Source: Bacteroidota bacterium
GTDB taxonomy: Bacteria > Bacteroidota > Bacteroidia > Bacteroidales > F082
DNA length: 37,303 nucleotides
Assembly (NCBI GenBank): GCA_016845105.1
Contig: JAERTF010000203.1
Coordinates: 1 to 37,303, forward strand
Direction of reading: 5' to 3'
Shown here: in pieces, positions 1 to 8,652 of the stretch
Numbering within the stretch: position 1 is the stretch's first letter
Layout: the number at the start of each line of letters is the position of its first letter
The notes under the pieces: generated by a model
The model's database searches: none
The model's input: the letters and a program-made list of their open reading frames with translations, nothing else
Told to the model about the DNA's origin: nothing
Program-made: the position numbers and the translations under genes

Positions 1-28
1 TTACAATAGTTATAACAGACTATTTCCC

Positions 29-475
29 TTAGCTGATTTCTTTGATATTGATATTCATTCCATTAAAATATACCTCATCACCGACTCCTTTACCCACTAA
101 TGCTTTATAAATTGGAACATTGGGGGAAATTGCAAAATATAATTCATCATCAACATTAATTTTACCCAGACCTGCTGACACAAATATTTTTTGTTTGTCA
201 GTAACTATTAAGGCTCCAAATTCAACTTCAGACAATACTTTCTCAGCATCTATACTAACTAGTGTATTAAGTACAACCTTAGCTTTATCCAATTGCTTTG
301 CAAACAATTCAATTTGTCGCATGAGTTTAGTACGAAACGCATCATAGCGATCCTTTGGCTGTCCATAATCGTTGGCTTGCTTTTGGGCTTCTTCGATTTC
401 TTGATTAAGCTGCTTAATGACCAGCTGCTGCTTCTCAATACACCTTGTAAGTATTCTAACCTTCACACTTTTCAT
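29..475 (-). CDS. GreA/GreB-like transcription factor family protein
   Basis: This 148-residue protein has the two-part layout of the GreA/GreB family. A charged helical N-terminal half (about residues 5-75) looks like the antiparallel coiled coil that enters the RNA polymerase secondary channel. A C-terminal FKBP-like half (about 80-148) contains the family-like stretch PIYKALVGKGVGDEV near residues 117-131. Acidic residues Asp42 and Asp45 fall near the expected coiled-coil tip, where GreA carries its Mg-coordinating acids, but the surrounding sequence (YGQPKDRYDAF) is not canonical. It could therefore rescue stalled polymerase or be one of the Gre-fold regulators that act otherwise. It is monocistronic here and divergent from the ABC permease genes. 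The family call is fairly safe; the biochemical role is open. Confidence 0.65.
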   Translation of the reverse strand: MKSVKVRILTRCIEKQQLVIKQLNQEIEEAQKQANDYGQPKDRYDAFRTKLMRQIELFAKQLDKAKVVLNTLVSIDAEKVLSEVEFGALIVTDKQKIFVSAGLGKINVDDELYFAISPNVPIYKALVGKGVGDEVYFNGMNINIKEIS

Positions 476-492
476 ATTTACATTAATTATGG

Positions 493-500
493 CAAAAATA
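493..500 (-). promoter_or_regulatory. Candidate -7 box for the Gre-like gene
   Basis: On the minus strand this reads TATTTTTG, a perfect match to the Bacteroidetes -7 consensus TAnnTTTG, 17 bases upstream of the ATG. A TTG lies 15 bases further upstream, shorter than the usual spacing, so the -33 box is uncertain. Confidence 0.4.
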
Positions 501-615
501 AGGAAGTTGATAATACAATAAATTTTACAACTGGTACAATCTTTGTAGATCTGAAGTAAATAAACAATTTTAGATTTTTTAATAAAACAAAATCCTATTT
601 CATTGAATAATCAAT

Positions 616-623
616 TAGTTTTG
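616..623 (+). promoter_or_regulatory. Candidate -7 box inside a palindrome, ABC permease genes
   Basis: TAGTTTTG matches TAnnTTTG and lies 20 bases before the first permease ATG. It sits inside a near-perfect palindrome at 615-630 (7-base arms TTAGTTT / AAACTAA with two central bases), which could be an operator. No convincing -33 box was found. Confidence 0.35.
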
Positions 624-643
624 AAACTAAAAAATTAACCTAA

Positions 644-1876
644 ATGTTCCTTCTCGATAGATGGATTGAAATTATCAGCGTGATCCGAAGAAATAAACTA
701 CGAACATTTCTTACCGGATTTAGTGTCACTTGGGGTATATTTATGCTAATTATACTACTAGGGTCGGGTCATGGACTGGAAAATGGAGTACACGATCAGT
801 TTAAAAGTTCTGCTGTCAACACTCTCTGGGTATGGGGAGGAGAAACCAGCAAAGCCTACAAGGGATATAAGCCAGGTAGAGATATTAGTTTCAAAAATGA
901 AGATTATGATGAAATCACAGCAAATATAGATGGGGTGGAACAACTATCAGGCAGGCTACATGTATGGGGCGACAATACCGTTTCATATAAGGGTGAGTTT
1001 GGTGATTATGATTTACGTAGCGTTCATCCCGATTATGGCATTATTGAAAGAATAGTACTTGTTGAGGGGAGATTTATCAATGACATTGATATCAAAAAAA
1101 ACAGGAAAGTTGCTACCATTGGAATTGCAGTAAAAGAAGCCTTATTTAAACAGGATGATGCAATCGGCAAGCATATTAGCATAAGAGGAATTCCATTTAA
1201 AGTGGTTGGTATTTATATGGATGACGATGGTCGACAGGATAATCAACGAGCTATCTACCTACCTGTGTCAACTGCTCAAAAAGCTCTTGTTGGTCGAGAT
1301 AGAATAAATACTCTCGCGGTTACAGTTGAAAGCAATGAAGTGAGTGACAGTAAACGTATGGAAGAAGAAATTCGAAGTAATTTTTCAGAGAGACATATTT
1401 TTGATATCGAAGACAAAAATGCAATGTTTATTTGGAATGGAGTTGAAGAGTTTAAGCAGTTTCAGGATTTATTTGCCGCAATTAGAATGTTTATCTGGGT
1501 AATTGGAATTGGTACAATAGTAGCCGGAATAGTTGGAGTAAGTAATATTATGATGATTTCGGTTAAAGAAAGAACCCGTGAAATTGGTATTCGAAAATCA
1601 CTAGGAGCTACACCATGGTCGATAATAAATATGGTTATGCAAGAAGCCATTTTAATTACAGGTGTTGCTGGCTATTTCGGACTAATTCTTGGCATCGGAC
1701 TTTTGGAAATAGTTAGCCCATATGTTCAGTCAGAATTTTTTAGAAACCCTGAAGCAAATTTAAGTATTGCCGTAAGTGCGGTTGTTGTTTTGATAATCGC
1801 AGGCACTTTGGCGGGTTATGTTCCTGCAAGAAGAGCTGCAGCCATACGACCAGTAGAAGCACTAAAGGATGAATAA
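644..1876 (+). CDS. ABC transporter permease, MacB/FtsX type (first of pair)
   Basis: This 410-residue membrane protein has the MacB/FtsX permease plan. One membrane helix lies near residues 20-42 (ending LIILLGSGHGLENGV), followed by a large extracytoplasmic MacB_PCD-type domain to about residue 270, then three helices near 280-310, 325-355 and 375-400. The loop VKERTREIGIRKSLGATPWSI is the conserved cytoplasmic coupling segment of this family that contacts the ATPase. The end PARRAAAIRPVEALKDE is also typical. Such proteins drive mechanotransmission for lipoprotein, peptide or drug export rather than classic import. It is followed after 20 bases by a paralogous permease. No ATP-binding subunit or membrane-fusion protein is adjacent, so the partner ATPase must be encoded elsewhere. 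The substrate cannot be told. Confidence 0.88.
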   Translation: MFLLDRWIEIISVIRRNKLRTFLTGFSVTWGIFMLIILLGSGHGLENGVHDQFKSSAVNTLWVWGGETSKAYKGYKPGRDISFKNEDYDEITANIDGVEQLSGRLHVWGDNTVSYKGEFGDYDLRSVHPDYGIIERIVLVEGRFINDIDIKKNRKVATIGIAVKEALFKQDDAIGKHISIRGIPFKVVGIYMDDDGRQDNQRAIYLPVSTAQKALVGRDRINTLAVTVESNEVSDSKRMEEEIRSNFSERHIFDIEDKNAMFIWNGVEEFKQFQDLFAAIRMFIWVIGIGTIVAGIVGVSNIMMISVKERTREIGIRKSLGATPWSIINMVMQEAILITGVAGYFGLILGIGLLEIVSPYVQSEFFRNPEANLSIAVSAVVVLIIAGTLAGYVPARRAAAIRPVEALKDE

Positions 1877-1896
1877 CTTTTTAACCAAAATTAAAG

Positions 1897-3165
1897 ATGT
1901 TTAATAGAGATAATTGGCAAGAGATTTTCCAAACACTAAAGAAGAACAAAATTCGAACTTTGTTAACAGCATTTGGTGTTTTTTGGGGAATATTTATGCT
2001 AATTATCATGTTGGGGTCAGGAGCAGGGTTAGAAAACGGAGTTTCATCTGGGATGGGAAACTTTGCCACCAATAGTTTTTTTATTTGGACCCAACGTACC
2101 ACTATTCCCTATAAAGGATTTCCCCGCGGAAGATATTTCAATTTTAAAAATGATGATATTGAAGCGCTTAAATCAAATATCCCGGAAATAAAATATATAG
2201 CACCCAAAATATCCGGATGGTCATCTGGCGATGGTACAAATAACACAATAAGGAAAAATAAAACCGGAGCATTTTCAATTAAAGGAGAATTTCCAGCATG
2301 GAATAAAGTAGACCCCATGGAAATTGAAGGACGCTTCATAAATCAAATTGACCTTGATGAACAACGAAAAATCGCTGTTATTGGCAGTAGGGTAAAAGAA
2401 GTATTATTTGAGCCAGATGAAGACCCAATAGGTGAGTCTATCCAAATACAAGGTATTTATTTTACGGTGGTAGGTGTATTTAAACCTCTAAACACCCAAA
2501 TAAATTTTGGTGGAGAAAAAGAACAAACTATTTATATTCCACTATCTACTCTTCAGAAGACTTACAACTATGGTGATATTGTAGGGTGGTTTTCAATTAC
2601 TGTGGATGAAGGTGAATCATCTGCTGTTATTGAAGAAAAAACCATGAAGTTTCTTGCTTCACGTCATAGTATTCACCCCGATGACATAGAGGCATTTGGC
2701 CATTTTAATCTATCGGAAGAGTTTGAACAAATGAATGGATTATTTAATGGCATAAATGGATTAATTTGGATTGTAGGAATTGGGACATTGCTTGCCGGTG
2801 TAATTGGAATAAGCAATATAATGCTTGTTATTGTAAAAGAACGTACAAGAGAAATCGGAATAAAACGGGCATTGGGAGCTACACCGTGGCAGGTGATTGT
2901 TCAAATTATAACTGAGTCGGTATTTCTTACCACAATATCTGGCTATCTGGGACTTGTTGCTGGGGTTGGATTAATCGAGGCTATCAATTTGGCATTGACA
3001 AAATTTCAAATAGAAAATGATATGTTCAAGCATCCAGAGGTAGATTTCTCCACTGCTATAATTGCACTAATTGTATTAATAGTTACAGGAGCTTTGGCTG
3101 GAGTTATTCCTTCGAAAAGAGCAGTAAGTATTAAACCTGTTGATGCCCTTAGGGCTGAAATTTAA
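1897..3165 (+). CDS. ABC transporter permease, MacB/FtsX type (second of pair)
   Basis: This 422-residue protein is clearly paralogous to the gene before it. The N-terminal membrane helix with GIFMLIIMLGSGAGLENGV, the long extracytoplasmic domain, three C-terminal helices, the coupling loop VKERTREIGIKRALGATPWQV and the closing PSKRAVSIKPVDALRAE are all shared. The two are probably co-transcribed (20-base gap) and could form a heterodimeric permease, as is common for Bacteroidota tandem MacB-like permeases. The gene ends 20 bases from the convergent GH92 gene, and no obvious hairpin separates them. As with its partner, the ATPase is missing from the window and the exported substrate is unknown. 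Confidence 0.88.
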   Translation: MFNRDNWQEIFQTLKKNKIRTLLTAFGVFWGIFMLIIMLGSGAGLENGVSSGMGNFATNSFFIWTQRTTIPYKGFPRGRYFNFKNDDIEALKSNIPEIKYIAPKISGWSSGDGTNNTIRKNKTGAFSIKGEFPAWNKVDPMEIEGRFINQIDLDEQRKIAVIGSRVKEVLFEPDEDPIGESIQIQGIYFTVVGVFKPLNTQINFGGEKEQTIYIPLSTLQKTYNYGDIVGWFSITVDEGESSAVIEEKTMKFLASRHSIHPDDIEAFGHFNLSEEFEQMNGLFNGINGLIWIVGIGTLLAGVIGISNIMLVIVKERTREIGIKRALGATPWQVIVQIITESVFLTTISGYLGLVAGVGLIEAINLALTKFQIENDMFKHPEVDFSTAIIALIVLIVTGALAGVIPSKRAVSIKPVDALRAEI

Positions 3166-3185
3166 CTAACCTGGCAATGTCAAAT

Positions 3186-6140
3186 TTAATCAACCCAAAT
3201 TTCATCCACAAAAATCCAGCATGGATTCCCAGCTCCTTTGTGCCAGTTGGGGCATATTCCTTGTGATTTCGCCTTAACTTTTAGATATTTGATTGTACTA
3301 TTTAACCCTATTAACTTAAAGTCCTTAACTATTCCACCTGTTTGTTTTTGACTAATAGTATTTGTTATCGTACCCAACTCGCTATATATAATACCATCCA
3401 TCGAACCTTCAAACACAACTTGCAATGGCATAAAAATCCATGAATTTTCGTCTTGCAAAAACCCTGCACATACTTGAGATATTGATTTGGTCTCACCCAA
3501 ATATATCACAACATCCAAATCATTTCCATAATAACCCTGCCAATTACCTGTACGAAAGTTTTCCCCGCCACGAATCGTGTTTATAAGTGCAATATCACCA
3601 CCTGCAGTATACTGGGGACTATAATCAGTATTAACCTTAATACTTTGGCCTTTAGGTATCTTTATCAAATCAATAGTTTCCTCAAAGCTTTTAACTCCAT
3701 TGTATTCTGCAAATGCTTTAATTTTATTGCTTTGTTTGAGAGTCATTGGTGTTGTATATTTTTCCTGAACGCTTTTCCCCTCGGAAAACCAAATATTCGT
3801 ACCACCCTCTATATCAGCAATTGAGATTTCTATTTCATCAACGAAAGTTTTTGATGGAGCGTTAAAATATGGAACAGGAGTAATTAAATTACTCGTAATC
3901 TTCTGATATGGTCGATCCTCAATTTTACTTCCAAATTCATGGTTTGGACTTGGTCCCATGTTAAAAATAAGTTCCCCTCCATCCATTATCATACTATGGT
4001 TTATATATGATTTTGAATAATAGTTATCGTTGTAAGAAACCGATTGAACATAGTTATCATTTTTACTATTCCTAATTGCTTTGATTGTAAACTGATTCCC
4101 GTTTTCAAGATTTATTGTCATATTATCAAAAACCGGATTTCCAAGTACATAGATATCACTTCCGGGTGTTACAGGGTAAAAACCCATTGCACTTAGTACA
4201 TACCATGCCGACATTTGGCCGCAATCTTCATTACCACTTAAGCCATCGGGGGCATTAAAATATAAGTCATTACAAATTTTATGAATAATTTCCTGTGTTT
4301 TATAGGGTTTGCCAATATAGTTATAAAGATATGCCATGTGATGACTAGGCTCATTACCATGTGCATACTGACCTATTAATCCAGTGATATCCGACTGATG
4401 TCGTCCCGACAATTCCATGGTTGTATTAAACAAAGTATCAAGTTTTGCTTCATAATTGCTATCACCCCCAAGTAATTCTATATGAGTATTAATATCTTGT
4501 GGTACAAAGAAATTATATTGCCATGTATTTGCTTCAGTAAGCATAAAATTTACTTGTGTAGGATCAAAAGGAACTACAAAACATCCATTGCTTTTCCCCC
4601 TGAAAAAGCCTGTTTTATCGTCATAAATGTTTTTATAATACTGAGCACGTTTAGTAAATTTATCGAAGGTCACTGTATCGGACAATCCCAAAGCAAGTTC
4701 TGCTATGCACCAATCATCATATGCATATTCAAGAGTCTTTGATACAGATTCACCTTCCTTATCAGCAGGAATATAACCCTTGGATTTGAAATATTTTAAT
4801 CCAAACTGATCAGCATTTGCAGTTTGTACCATCGCTTTGCGAGCAAGATTTGCATCAAAACCCCTAATACCTTTTACCCAAGCATCGGTAATAACTGGAA
4901 TAGAATTATACCCAATCATACAATTGGTTTCGCATGCAGCTAATTCCCATACCGGCAATAGTTTATCATGTTTATACATATCAAGCATGGAATTTATCAA
5001 ATCATTAGTCTTATCCTGTTCGATAATTGTAAACAATGGATGTAATGCTCTAAAAGTATCCCAAAGTGAAAATACGGTATGCATTTCGAACGAGTCATTA
5101 CTATGGATTTGACCATCATGACCTCGATAGCGATTATCCAAGTCAGAAGAAATATATGGTGCAAGCATTGAATGGTACATAGCCGTATAGAAAATGGATT
5201 TTTCGTCTTCGGTGCCTCCCTCAACACTAATCTTATCCATTTTACTATTCCATACATCGAAAGCATTTTTTCTTACTTTTTGAAAATCCCAATCGGGTAT
5301 TTCCTCCTGGCAATTTTTTCTTGCTCCGTCATAATCAACTGAACTTAAACCTACCTTAGCAAAAATTGGCTCACCGTCCTTATTATCAAAGTTAAGAACA
5401 GCTATCAAGCTATCTGCATTTACAGATTTCTCATTGTTTATGTATTTTCCGTTTACAACAATACCATGTGATAGAAAAGGTTTAGAAAAAGCGGCATAAA
5501 AAAATATGATTTGATTGGATGCCCATGCCTTAGTTTGTCTAAATCCAACTACTTCATGATCACTAATAACCTTTAATTCAGCATCTAATATTTTCTCTGT
5601 TACAACACTTTCTATTAAATCGATTAGTATTGTAGACTCATCTGATTTGGGGAAAGTATAACTATGAAATCCTGCACGTTGAGTAGAAGTTAGTTCAACA
5701 CTAATATTATTATCAAGCTCTACACTATAATATCCTGCTTTTGCTATTTCGTTTCTGTGACTAAATTTAGAACCATACCCAGAGTTAGGATTTTCGGGTG
5801 TGCCGGGTTTTGTTTTAAGCTCTCCAGTTAATGGAACAAATCTTATATCACCATAATCACCTACACCTGTCCCACTTAAATGCATATGGCTAAAACCGAG
5901 AATAAAATCATCAGAATAATGATAACCCGAACAACCATCCCAACTGTCTTTTCTTGTATCAGGACTCAATTGAACCATTCCAAATGGTTGGGCTGCTCCT
6001 GGGTAAGTGTGACCATGGCCACCTGTTCCAATAAAAGGATTGATATAATCAGCCGGAACTTTCTGCTCAGAACTACATCCTGAAAAAAATATTATTCCCA
6101 CAAAGAAGATAATAGATGCTTTGTTAAAAAAACGATGCAT
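3186..6140 (-). CDS. GH92 family alpha-mannosidase, lipoprotein with C-terminal accessory domains
   Basis: This 984-residue lipoprotein (FFSGCSS, lipobox Cys22) belongs to glycoside hydrolase family 92, Ca-dependent exo-alpha-mannosidases that trim N-glycans and mannans. The opening NPFIGTGGHGHTYPGAAQPF (residues 34-53) is a family hallmark. TEANTWQYNF near 535-544 holds the likely general acid (Glu536), and GNEDCGQMSAWYV near 636-648 holds the acidic base/Ca-site region. The catalytic part ends near residue 745. It is followed by a chitobiase-C-terminal/Fn3-associated-like segment (about 768-830) and an F5/8-type-C-like carbohydrate-binding domain (about 833-984). It is the second gene of an operon, 11 bases after the GH20 gene, implying joint attack on mannose- and GlcNAc-containing glycans at the cell surface or in the periplasm. 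Linkage specificity (alpha-1,2, -1,3 or -1,6) cannot be read from sequence. Confidence 0.93.
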   Translation of the reverse strand: MHRFFNKASIIFFVGIIFFSGCSSEQKVPADYINPFIGTGGHGHTYPGAAQPFGMVQLSPDTRKDSWDGCSGYHYSDDFILGFSHMHLSGTGVGDYGDIRFVPLTGELKTKPGTPENPNSGYGSKFSHRNEIAKAGYYSVELDNNISVELTSTQRAGFHSYTFPKSDESTILIDLIESVVTEKILDAELKVISDHEVVGFRQTKAWASNQIIFFYAAFSKPFLSHGIVVNGKYINNEKSVNADSLIAVLNFDNKDGEPIFAKVGLSSVDYDGARKNCQEEIPDWDFQKVRKNAFDVWNSKMDKISVEGGTEDEKSIFYTAMYHSMLAPYISSDLDNRYRGHDGQIHSNDSFEMHTVFSLWDTFRALHPLFTIIEQDKTNDLINSMLDMYKHDKLLPVWELAACETNCMIGYNSIPVITDAWVKGIRGFDANLARKAMVQTANADQFGLKYFKSKGYIPADKEGESVSKTLEYAYDDWCIAELALGLSDTVTFDKFTKRAQYYKNIYDDKTGFFRGKSNGCFVVPFDPTQVNFMLTEANTWQYNFFVPQDINTHIELLGGDSNYEAKLDTLFNTTMELSGRHQSDITGLIGQYAHGNEPSHHMAYLYNYIGKPYKTQEIIHKICNDLYFNAPDGLSGNEDCGQMSAWYVLSAMGFYPVTPGSDIYVLGNPVFDNMTINLENGNQFTIKAIRNSKNDNYVQSVSYNDNYYSKSYINHSMIMDGGELIFNMGPSPNHEFGSKIEDRPYQKITSNLITPVPYFNAPSKTFVDEIEISIADIEGGTNIWFSEGKSVQEKYTTPMTLKQSNKIKAFAEYNGVKSFEETIDLIKIPKGQSIKVNTDYSPQYTAGGDIALINTIRGGENFRTGNWQGYYGNDLDVVIYLGETKSISQVCAGFLQDENSWIFMPLQVVFEGSMDGIIYSELGTITNTISQKQTGGIVKDFKLIGLNSTIKYLKVKAKSQGICPNWHKGAGNPCWIFVDEIWVD

Positions 6141-6151
6141 AATTTTAAAGT

Positions 6152-7783
6152 TTATTTATTTGTTTCAAAAGGATGGTCACAATAGTTATAACTCAATTTC
6201 TTGTAGATATCAAAGTGTTTGTTAATCTTTTTCTTGAAGCTATTCCAATCTTTTTTTCCCGACCATGTAACTTCAGCAAGAGCCGCCATCCTTGGTAATA
6301 TCATGTATTCAACATACTCAGGGGTTTCCATATATTCGGTCCAAACATTACCCTGGGCTCCTAGAATGTGTTTTGCTTCAGAAGCTGTTAGAGAATCAGG
6401 AATAGGATTATATGAATATACTTTTTTCAGTGTTGTGTATCCACCTATTGCCAATGGCTCTGTTTTTCTATCAGCCTGATAATGATCAAAATAACAATGA
6501 GATCCTGGAGTCATTATGGCGTCATGCCCATCTTTTGCAGCAGCAATACCACCATCAATACCTCTCCATGACATAACAGTTGCATTTGGAGCAAGCCCTC
6601 CTTCTAGTATTTCATCCCAGCCAATAATACTACGTCCGTGACCATTCAAAAACTTTTCCATTCGTTGTATAAAATAACTTTGTAGCTCATGCTCATCTTT
6701 TAAGCCTTCCCTATCAATAACTGCCTGACATGTTGGACACTCTTTCCACCTTGCTTTTGGTGCTTCATCACCACCAATATGAATGTAAGTTGATGGGAAT
6801 AGTTCCATTACTTCAAGTAATACATTTTCCAAAAATTCAAACGTTCCTTCTTTTGTACAATAAATATCTTTAAACACCCCCCATTTTGTTGCCACCTCAT
6901 AAGGACCACCTGTACATCCAAGCTCGGGATAAGCAGCTAATGCCGCAAGTGAATGCCCTGGCATTTCAATTTCAGGTATTATGGTGATCTGACGATCAGC
7001 AGCATATTTAACTATTTCTTTCACTTCATCCTGAGTATAATAGCCACCATAAGGTTTGCCATCATATTTGTGAGGCTTATCACCATAATGTCCAATCAGG
7101 GTTTCCTTTCTCATTGAACTTATTTCGGTAAGTTTGGGATATTTTTTAATTTCTATGCGCCACCCCTGATCTTCGGTTAAGTGCCAATGAAATGTATTAA
7201 ACTTATAAAATGCCAATATATCAATATATTTCTTAATAAATTCTACTGGAAACATATGTCGAGCTACATCAAGATGCATTCCCCTATATGGAAACAATGG
7301 TTTATCAATTATCTCCATTGATGGTACCATCACTTGCATTTTATCATGATCAACAGTTAATTTGCTTGAAAGGAGTACCTGATATAGGGACTGAATACCA
7401 TAAAAAGTCCCTTGTGCTGTGTTCGCTATAATTGTAACTTCACTTTCATTTATACTTAAACTATAGCTTTCGGCACCTTTATTATCAGGCACCTTATTAA
7501 TTCTCAAAAATATCTTAGAGGAATTACGAACATCCTTTATCGGAGAAGTTGAAACTACTAGCCCAAAGGAGTTAAAAATCAAATCCTTTAAATACAGTGC
7601 CTGCCATTCAAGTTCATTGTTTTCTTCAAATAGTATAATTGCATTATTATCAAATTTGAATTCTAGATTTCCGATTTCAAAACTCTGGGGTTGAGGTATT
7701 ATACTAAATTCCTTGGGCTCCTTTTTGCTACATGATGCAATAAGAAATGCTACAAAAAGTAGGGTAATATACAGCTTTTTCAT
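6152..7783 (-). CDS. GH20 beta-N-acetylhexosaminidase, lipoprotein
   Basis: This 543-residue lipoprotein (LIASCSK, lipobox Cys18) is a family 20 beta-N-acetylhexosaminidase that releases terminal GlcNAc or GalNAc by substrate-assisted catalysis. A GH20b N-domain (about 25-155) precedes the TIM barrel. PYRGMHLDVARH at 165-176 supplies the substrate-binding Arg, FHWHLTEDQGWR follows near 198-209, and HIGGDEAPKARW at 335-346 carries the catalytic Asp339-Glu340 pair. Length fits single-barrel Bacteroidota enzymes. It leads a two-gene operon with the GH92 alpha-mannosidase, which fits stepwise N-glycan trimming. A clear promoter lies upstream at 7828-7857. All catalytic residues I could check are present. 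Confidence 0.95.
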   Translation of the reverse strand: MKKLYITLLFVAFLIASCSKKEPKEFSIIPQPQSFEIGNLEFKFDNNAIILFEENNELEWQALYLKDLIFNSFGLVVSTSPIKDVRNSSKIFLRINKVPDNKGAESYSLSINESEVTIIANTAQGTFYGIQSLYQVLLSSKLTVDHDKMQVMVPSMEIIDKPLFPYRGMHLDVARHMFPVEFIKKYIDILAFYKFNTFHWHLTEDQGWRIEIKKYPKLTEISSMRKETLIGHYGDKPHKYDGKPYGGYYTQDEVKEIVKYAADRQITIIPEIEMPGHSLAALAAYPELGCTGGPYEVATKWGVFKDIYCTKEGTFEFLENVLLEVMELFPSTYIHIGGDEAPKARWKECPTCQAVIDREGLKDEHELQSYFIQRMEKFLNGHGRSIIGWDEILEGGLAPNATVMSWRGIDGGIAAAKDGHDAIMTPGSHCYFDHYQADRKTEPLAIGGYTTLKKVYSYNPIPDSLTASEAKHILGAQGNVWTEYMETPEYVEYMILPRMAALAEVTWSGKKDWNSFKKKINKHFDIYKKLSYNYCDHPFETNK

Positions 7784-7827
7784 TTCGTTAATATTTTGAT
7801 TGATATGGAAAATAACTCTTCTGGAGA

Positions 7828-7857
7828 CAAAGTTATTTATTTTGTTGAGGAGCCCAA
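7828..7857 (-). promoter_or_regulatory. Bacteroidetes-type promoter for GH20-GH92 operon
   Basis: On the minus strand TTG (7855-7857) is followed after 19 bases by TAACTTTG (7828-7835), matching the Bacteroidetes -33/-7 pattern. The ATG of the GH20 gene is 44 bases downstream of the -7 box. Confidence 0.6.
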
Positions 7858-7890
7858 CAATTTATCTCATAAGTTAAAACCAATAAAAAA

Positions 7891-7916
7891 TCCCCGATGG
7901 AATTAACCAACGGGGA
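7891..7916 (-). terminator. Rho-independent terminator of first YIDDIP gene
   Basis: Arms TCCCCG (7891-7896) and CGGGGA (7911-7916) pair, with an inner TGG/CCA extension after an A-A mismatch. On the minus strand the hairpin is followed directly by a run of six T. It lies 30 bases after the stop codon of the 124-residue gene. Confidence 0.75.
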
Positions 7917-7945
7917 GTAAAGTAGTGAGAAGATTATTGCCTGTT

Positions 7946-8320
7946 TTATTTTAATAATAATGCTTTTGCATAAAATTTTTCCGATGGTTTTTTATGTAAT
8001 GCTGATGTAGAAAATGGTATATCATCGATATACTTTTCATCATCATATGAGAAGCTTTGTGAAATTGCCTCGGCATAAAGTTTTAGTTTGGTTAAGTAAT
8101 CATTGCTAAAAGGCATATCATCAATGTATTCCTCATCCGAGAAACTAAAGTCTGCTGCTATTGCCATCTCAAATCTTGCTTGTTTAGCAATTTCTTCAAC
8201 ATTAAAAGGAATATCGTCTATATATTGTTCTTCCTCAAAATCTAACCCAGAGGCAAATATATTTATTGTTGCTAGAAGTGTGATTGCTAGAAGTGCTGTA
8301 GTTTTAGTAAAAGTTTTCAT
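7946..8320 (-). CDS. Small secreted YIDDIPF-repeat protein, copy 1 (function unknown)
   Basis: This 124-residue protein begins with a Sec signal peptide (about residues 1-24, MKTFTKTTALLAITLLATIN, cut near IFASG). The mature part is about three copies of an acidic unit spaced roughly 35-40 residues apart: EEEQYIDDIPFN, SDEEYIDDMPFS and DDEKYIDDIPFS, each followed by a helical spacer rich in Ala, Leu and Lys. No Cys, lipobox, membrane anchor or T9SS tail is visible, so it is probably periplasmic or released. I recognise no domain with a known function. The repeated D/E-rich YIDDIPF could bind Ca or a protein partner, which is speculation. A related copy follows at 8653-9009 with matching upstream sequence. 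Each copy has its own terminator, so they are separate transcripts. Confidence 0.8.
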   Translation of the reverse strand: MKTFTKTTALLAITLLATINIFASGLDFEEEQYIDDIPFNVEEIAKQARFEMAIAADFSFSDEEYIDDMPFSNDYLTKLKLYAEAISQSFSYDDEKYIDDIPFSTSALHKKPSEKFYAKALLLK

Positions 8321-8342
8321 CGTCGTAGTTTTTTTATTATCC

Positions 8343-8430
8343 GATTAATTATAAAGCAAAAATATGCTCAAAAATGGCTCAAGTAAATACTTAATAGGTG
8401 AGTTGATGTTGTTTTTCGGTGAAAAGAGAA
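8343..8430 (-). promoter_or_regulatory. Conserved upstream block of YIDDIP copy 1
   Basis: These 88 bases align without gaps to 9028-9115 upstream of copy 2, with about 71 identical positions by eye. On the minus strand the block contains TATTTTTG at 8357-8364, a perfect -7 box 36 bases before the ATG. It also holds the conserved GAGCCATTTTTGA just upstream of that box and TTCACCGAAAA at the far end. There is no properly spaced TTG -33 box shared by both copies, so an activator or alternative sigma factor may be used. The remaining bases 8431-8574 show nothing recognisable. Confidence 0.55.
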
Positions 8431-8574
8431 AAGGGTATTCTATTTCGATAAAATACGATTTCTGTATTAATTACGGTTTAATTTTAAAATAGATACTCTT
8501 TACGTTTAATACTAAACCTGTTTTGTATTACATATTCAATAATGAAATACTACTAGAATATTAATAATAAAAAA

Positions 8575-8599
8575 TCCCCGCAGAGACTCTCTGAGGGGA
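8575..8599 (-). terminator. Rho-independent terminator of second YIDDIP gene
   Basis: A strong hairpin with arms 8575-8585 and 8589-8599, one mismatch and a three-base loop. It is followed on the minus strand by TTTTTTATT. It resembles the terminator of copy 1 (outer TCCCC/GGGGA), so the duplicated unit seems to include the terminator. Confidence 0.75.
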
Positions 8600-8652
8600 G
8601 GAGATTTTAGTTATTTCTAAAACCCTATATATTGAGAAAATTATTGCTTATT

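Noticed and set aside
4837..5266. Open frames on both strands inside the GH92 gene
   Set aside because: They are shadows of a well-supported 984-residue enzyme and show no independent features.
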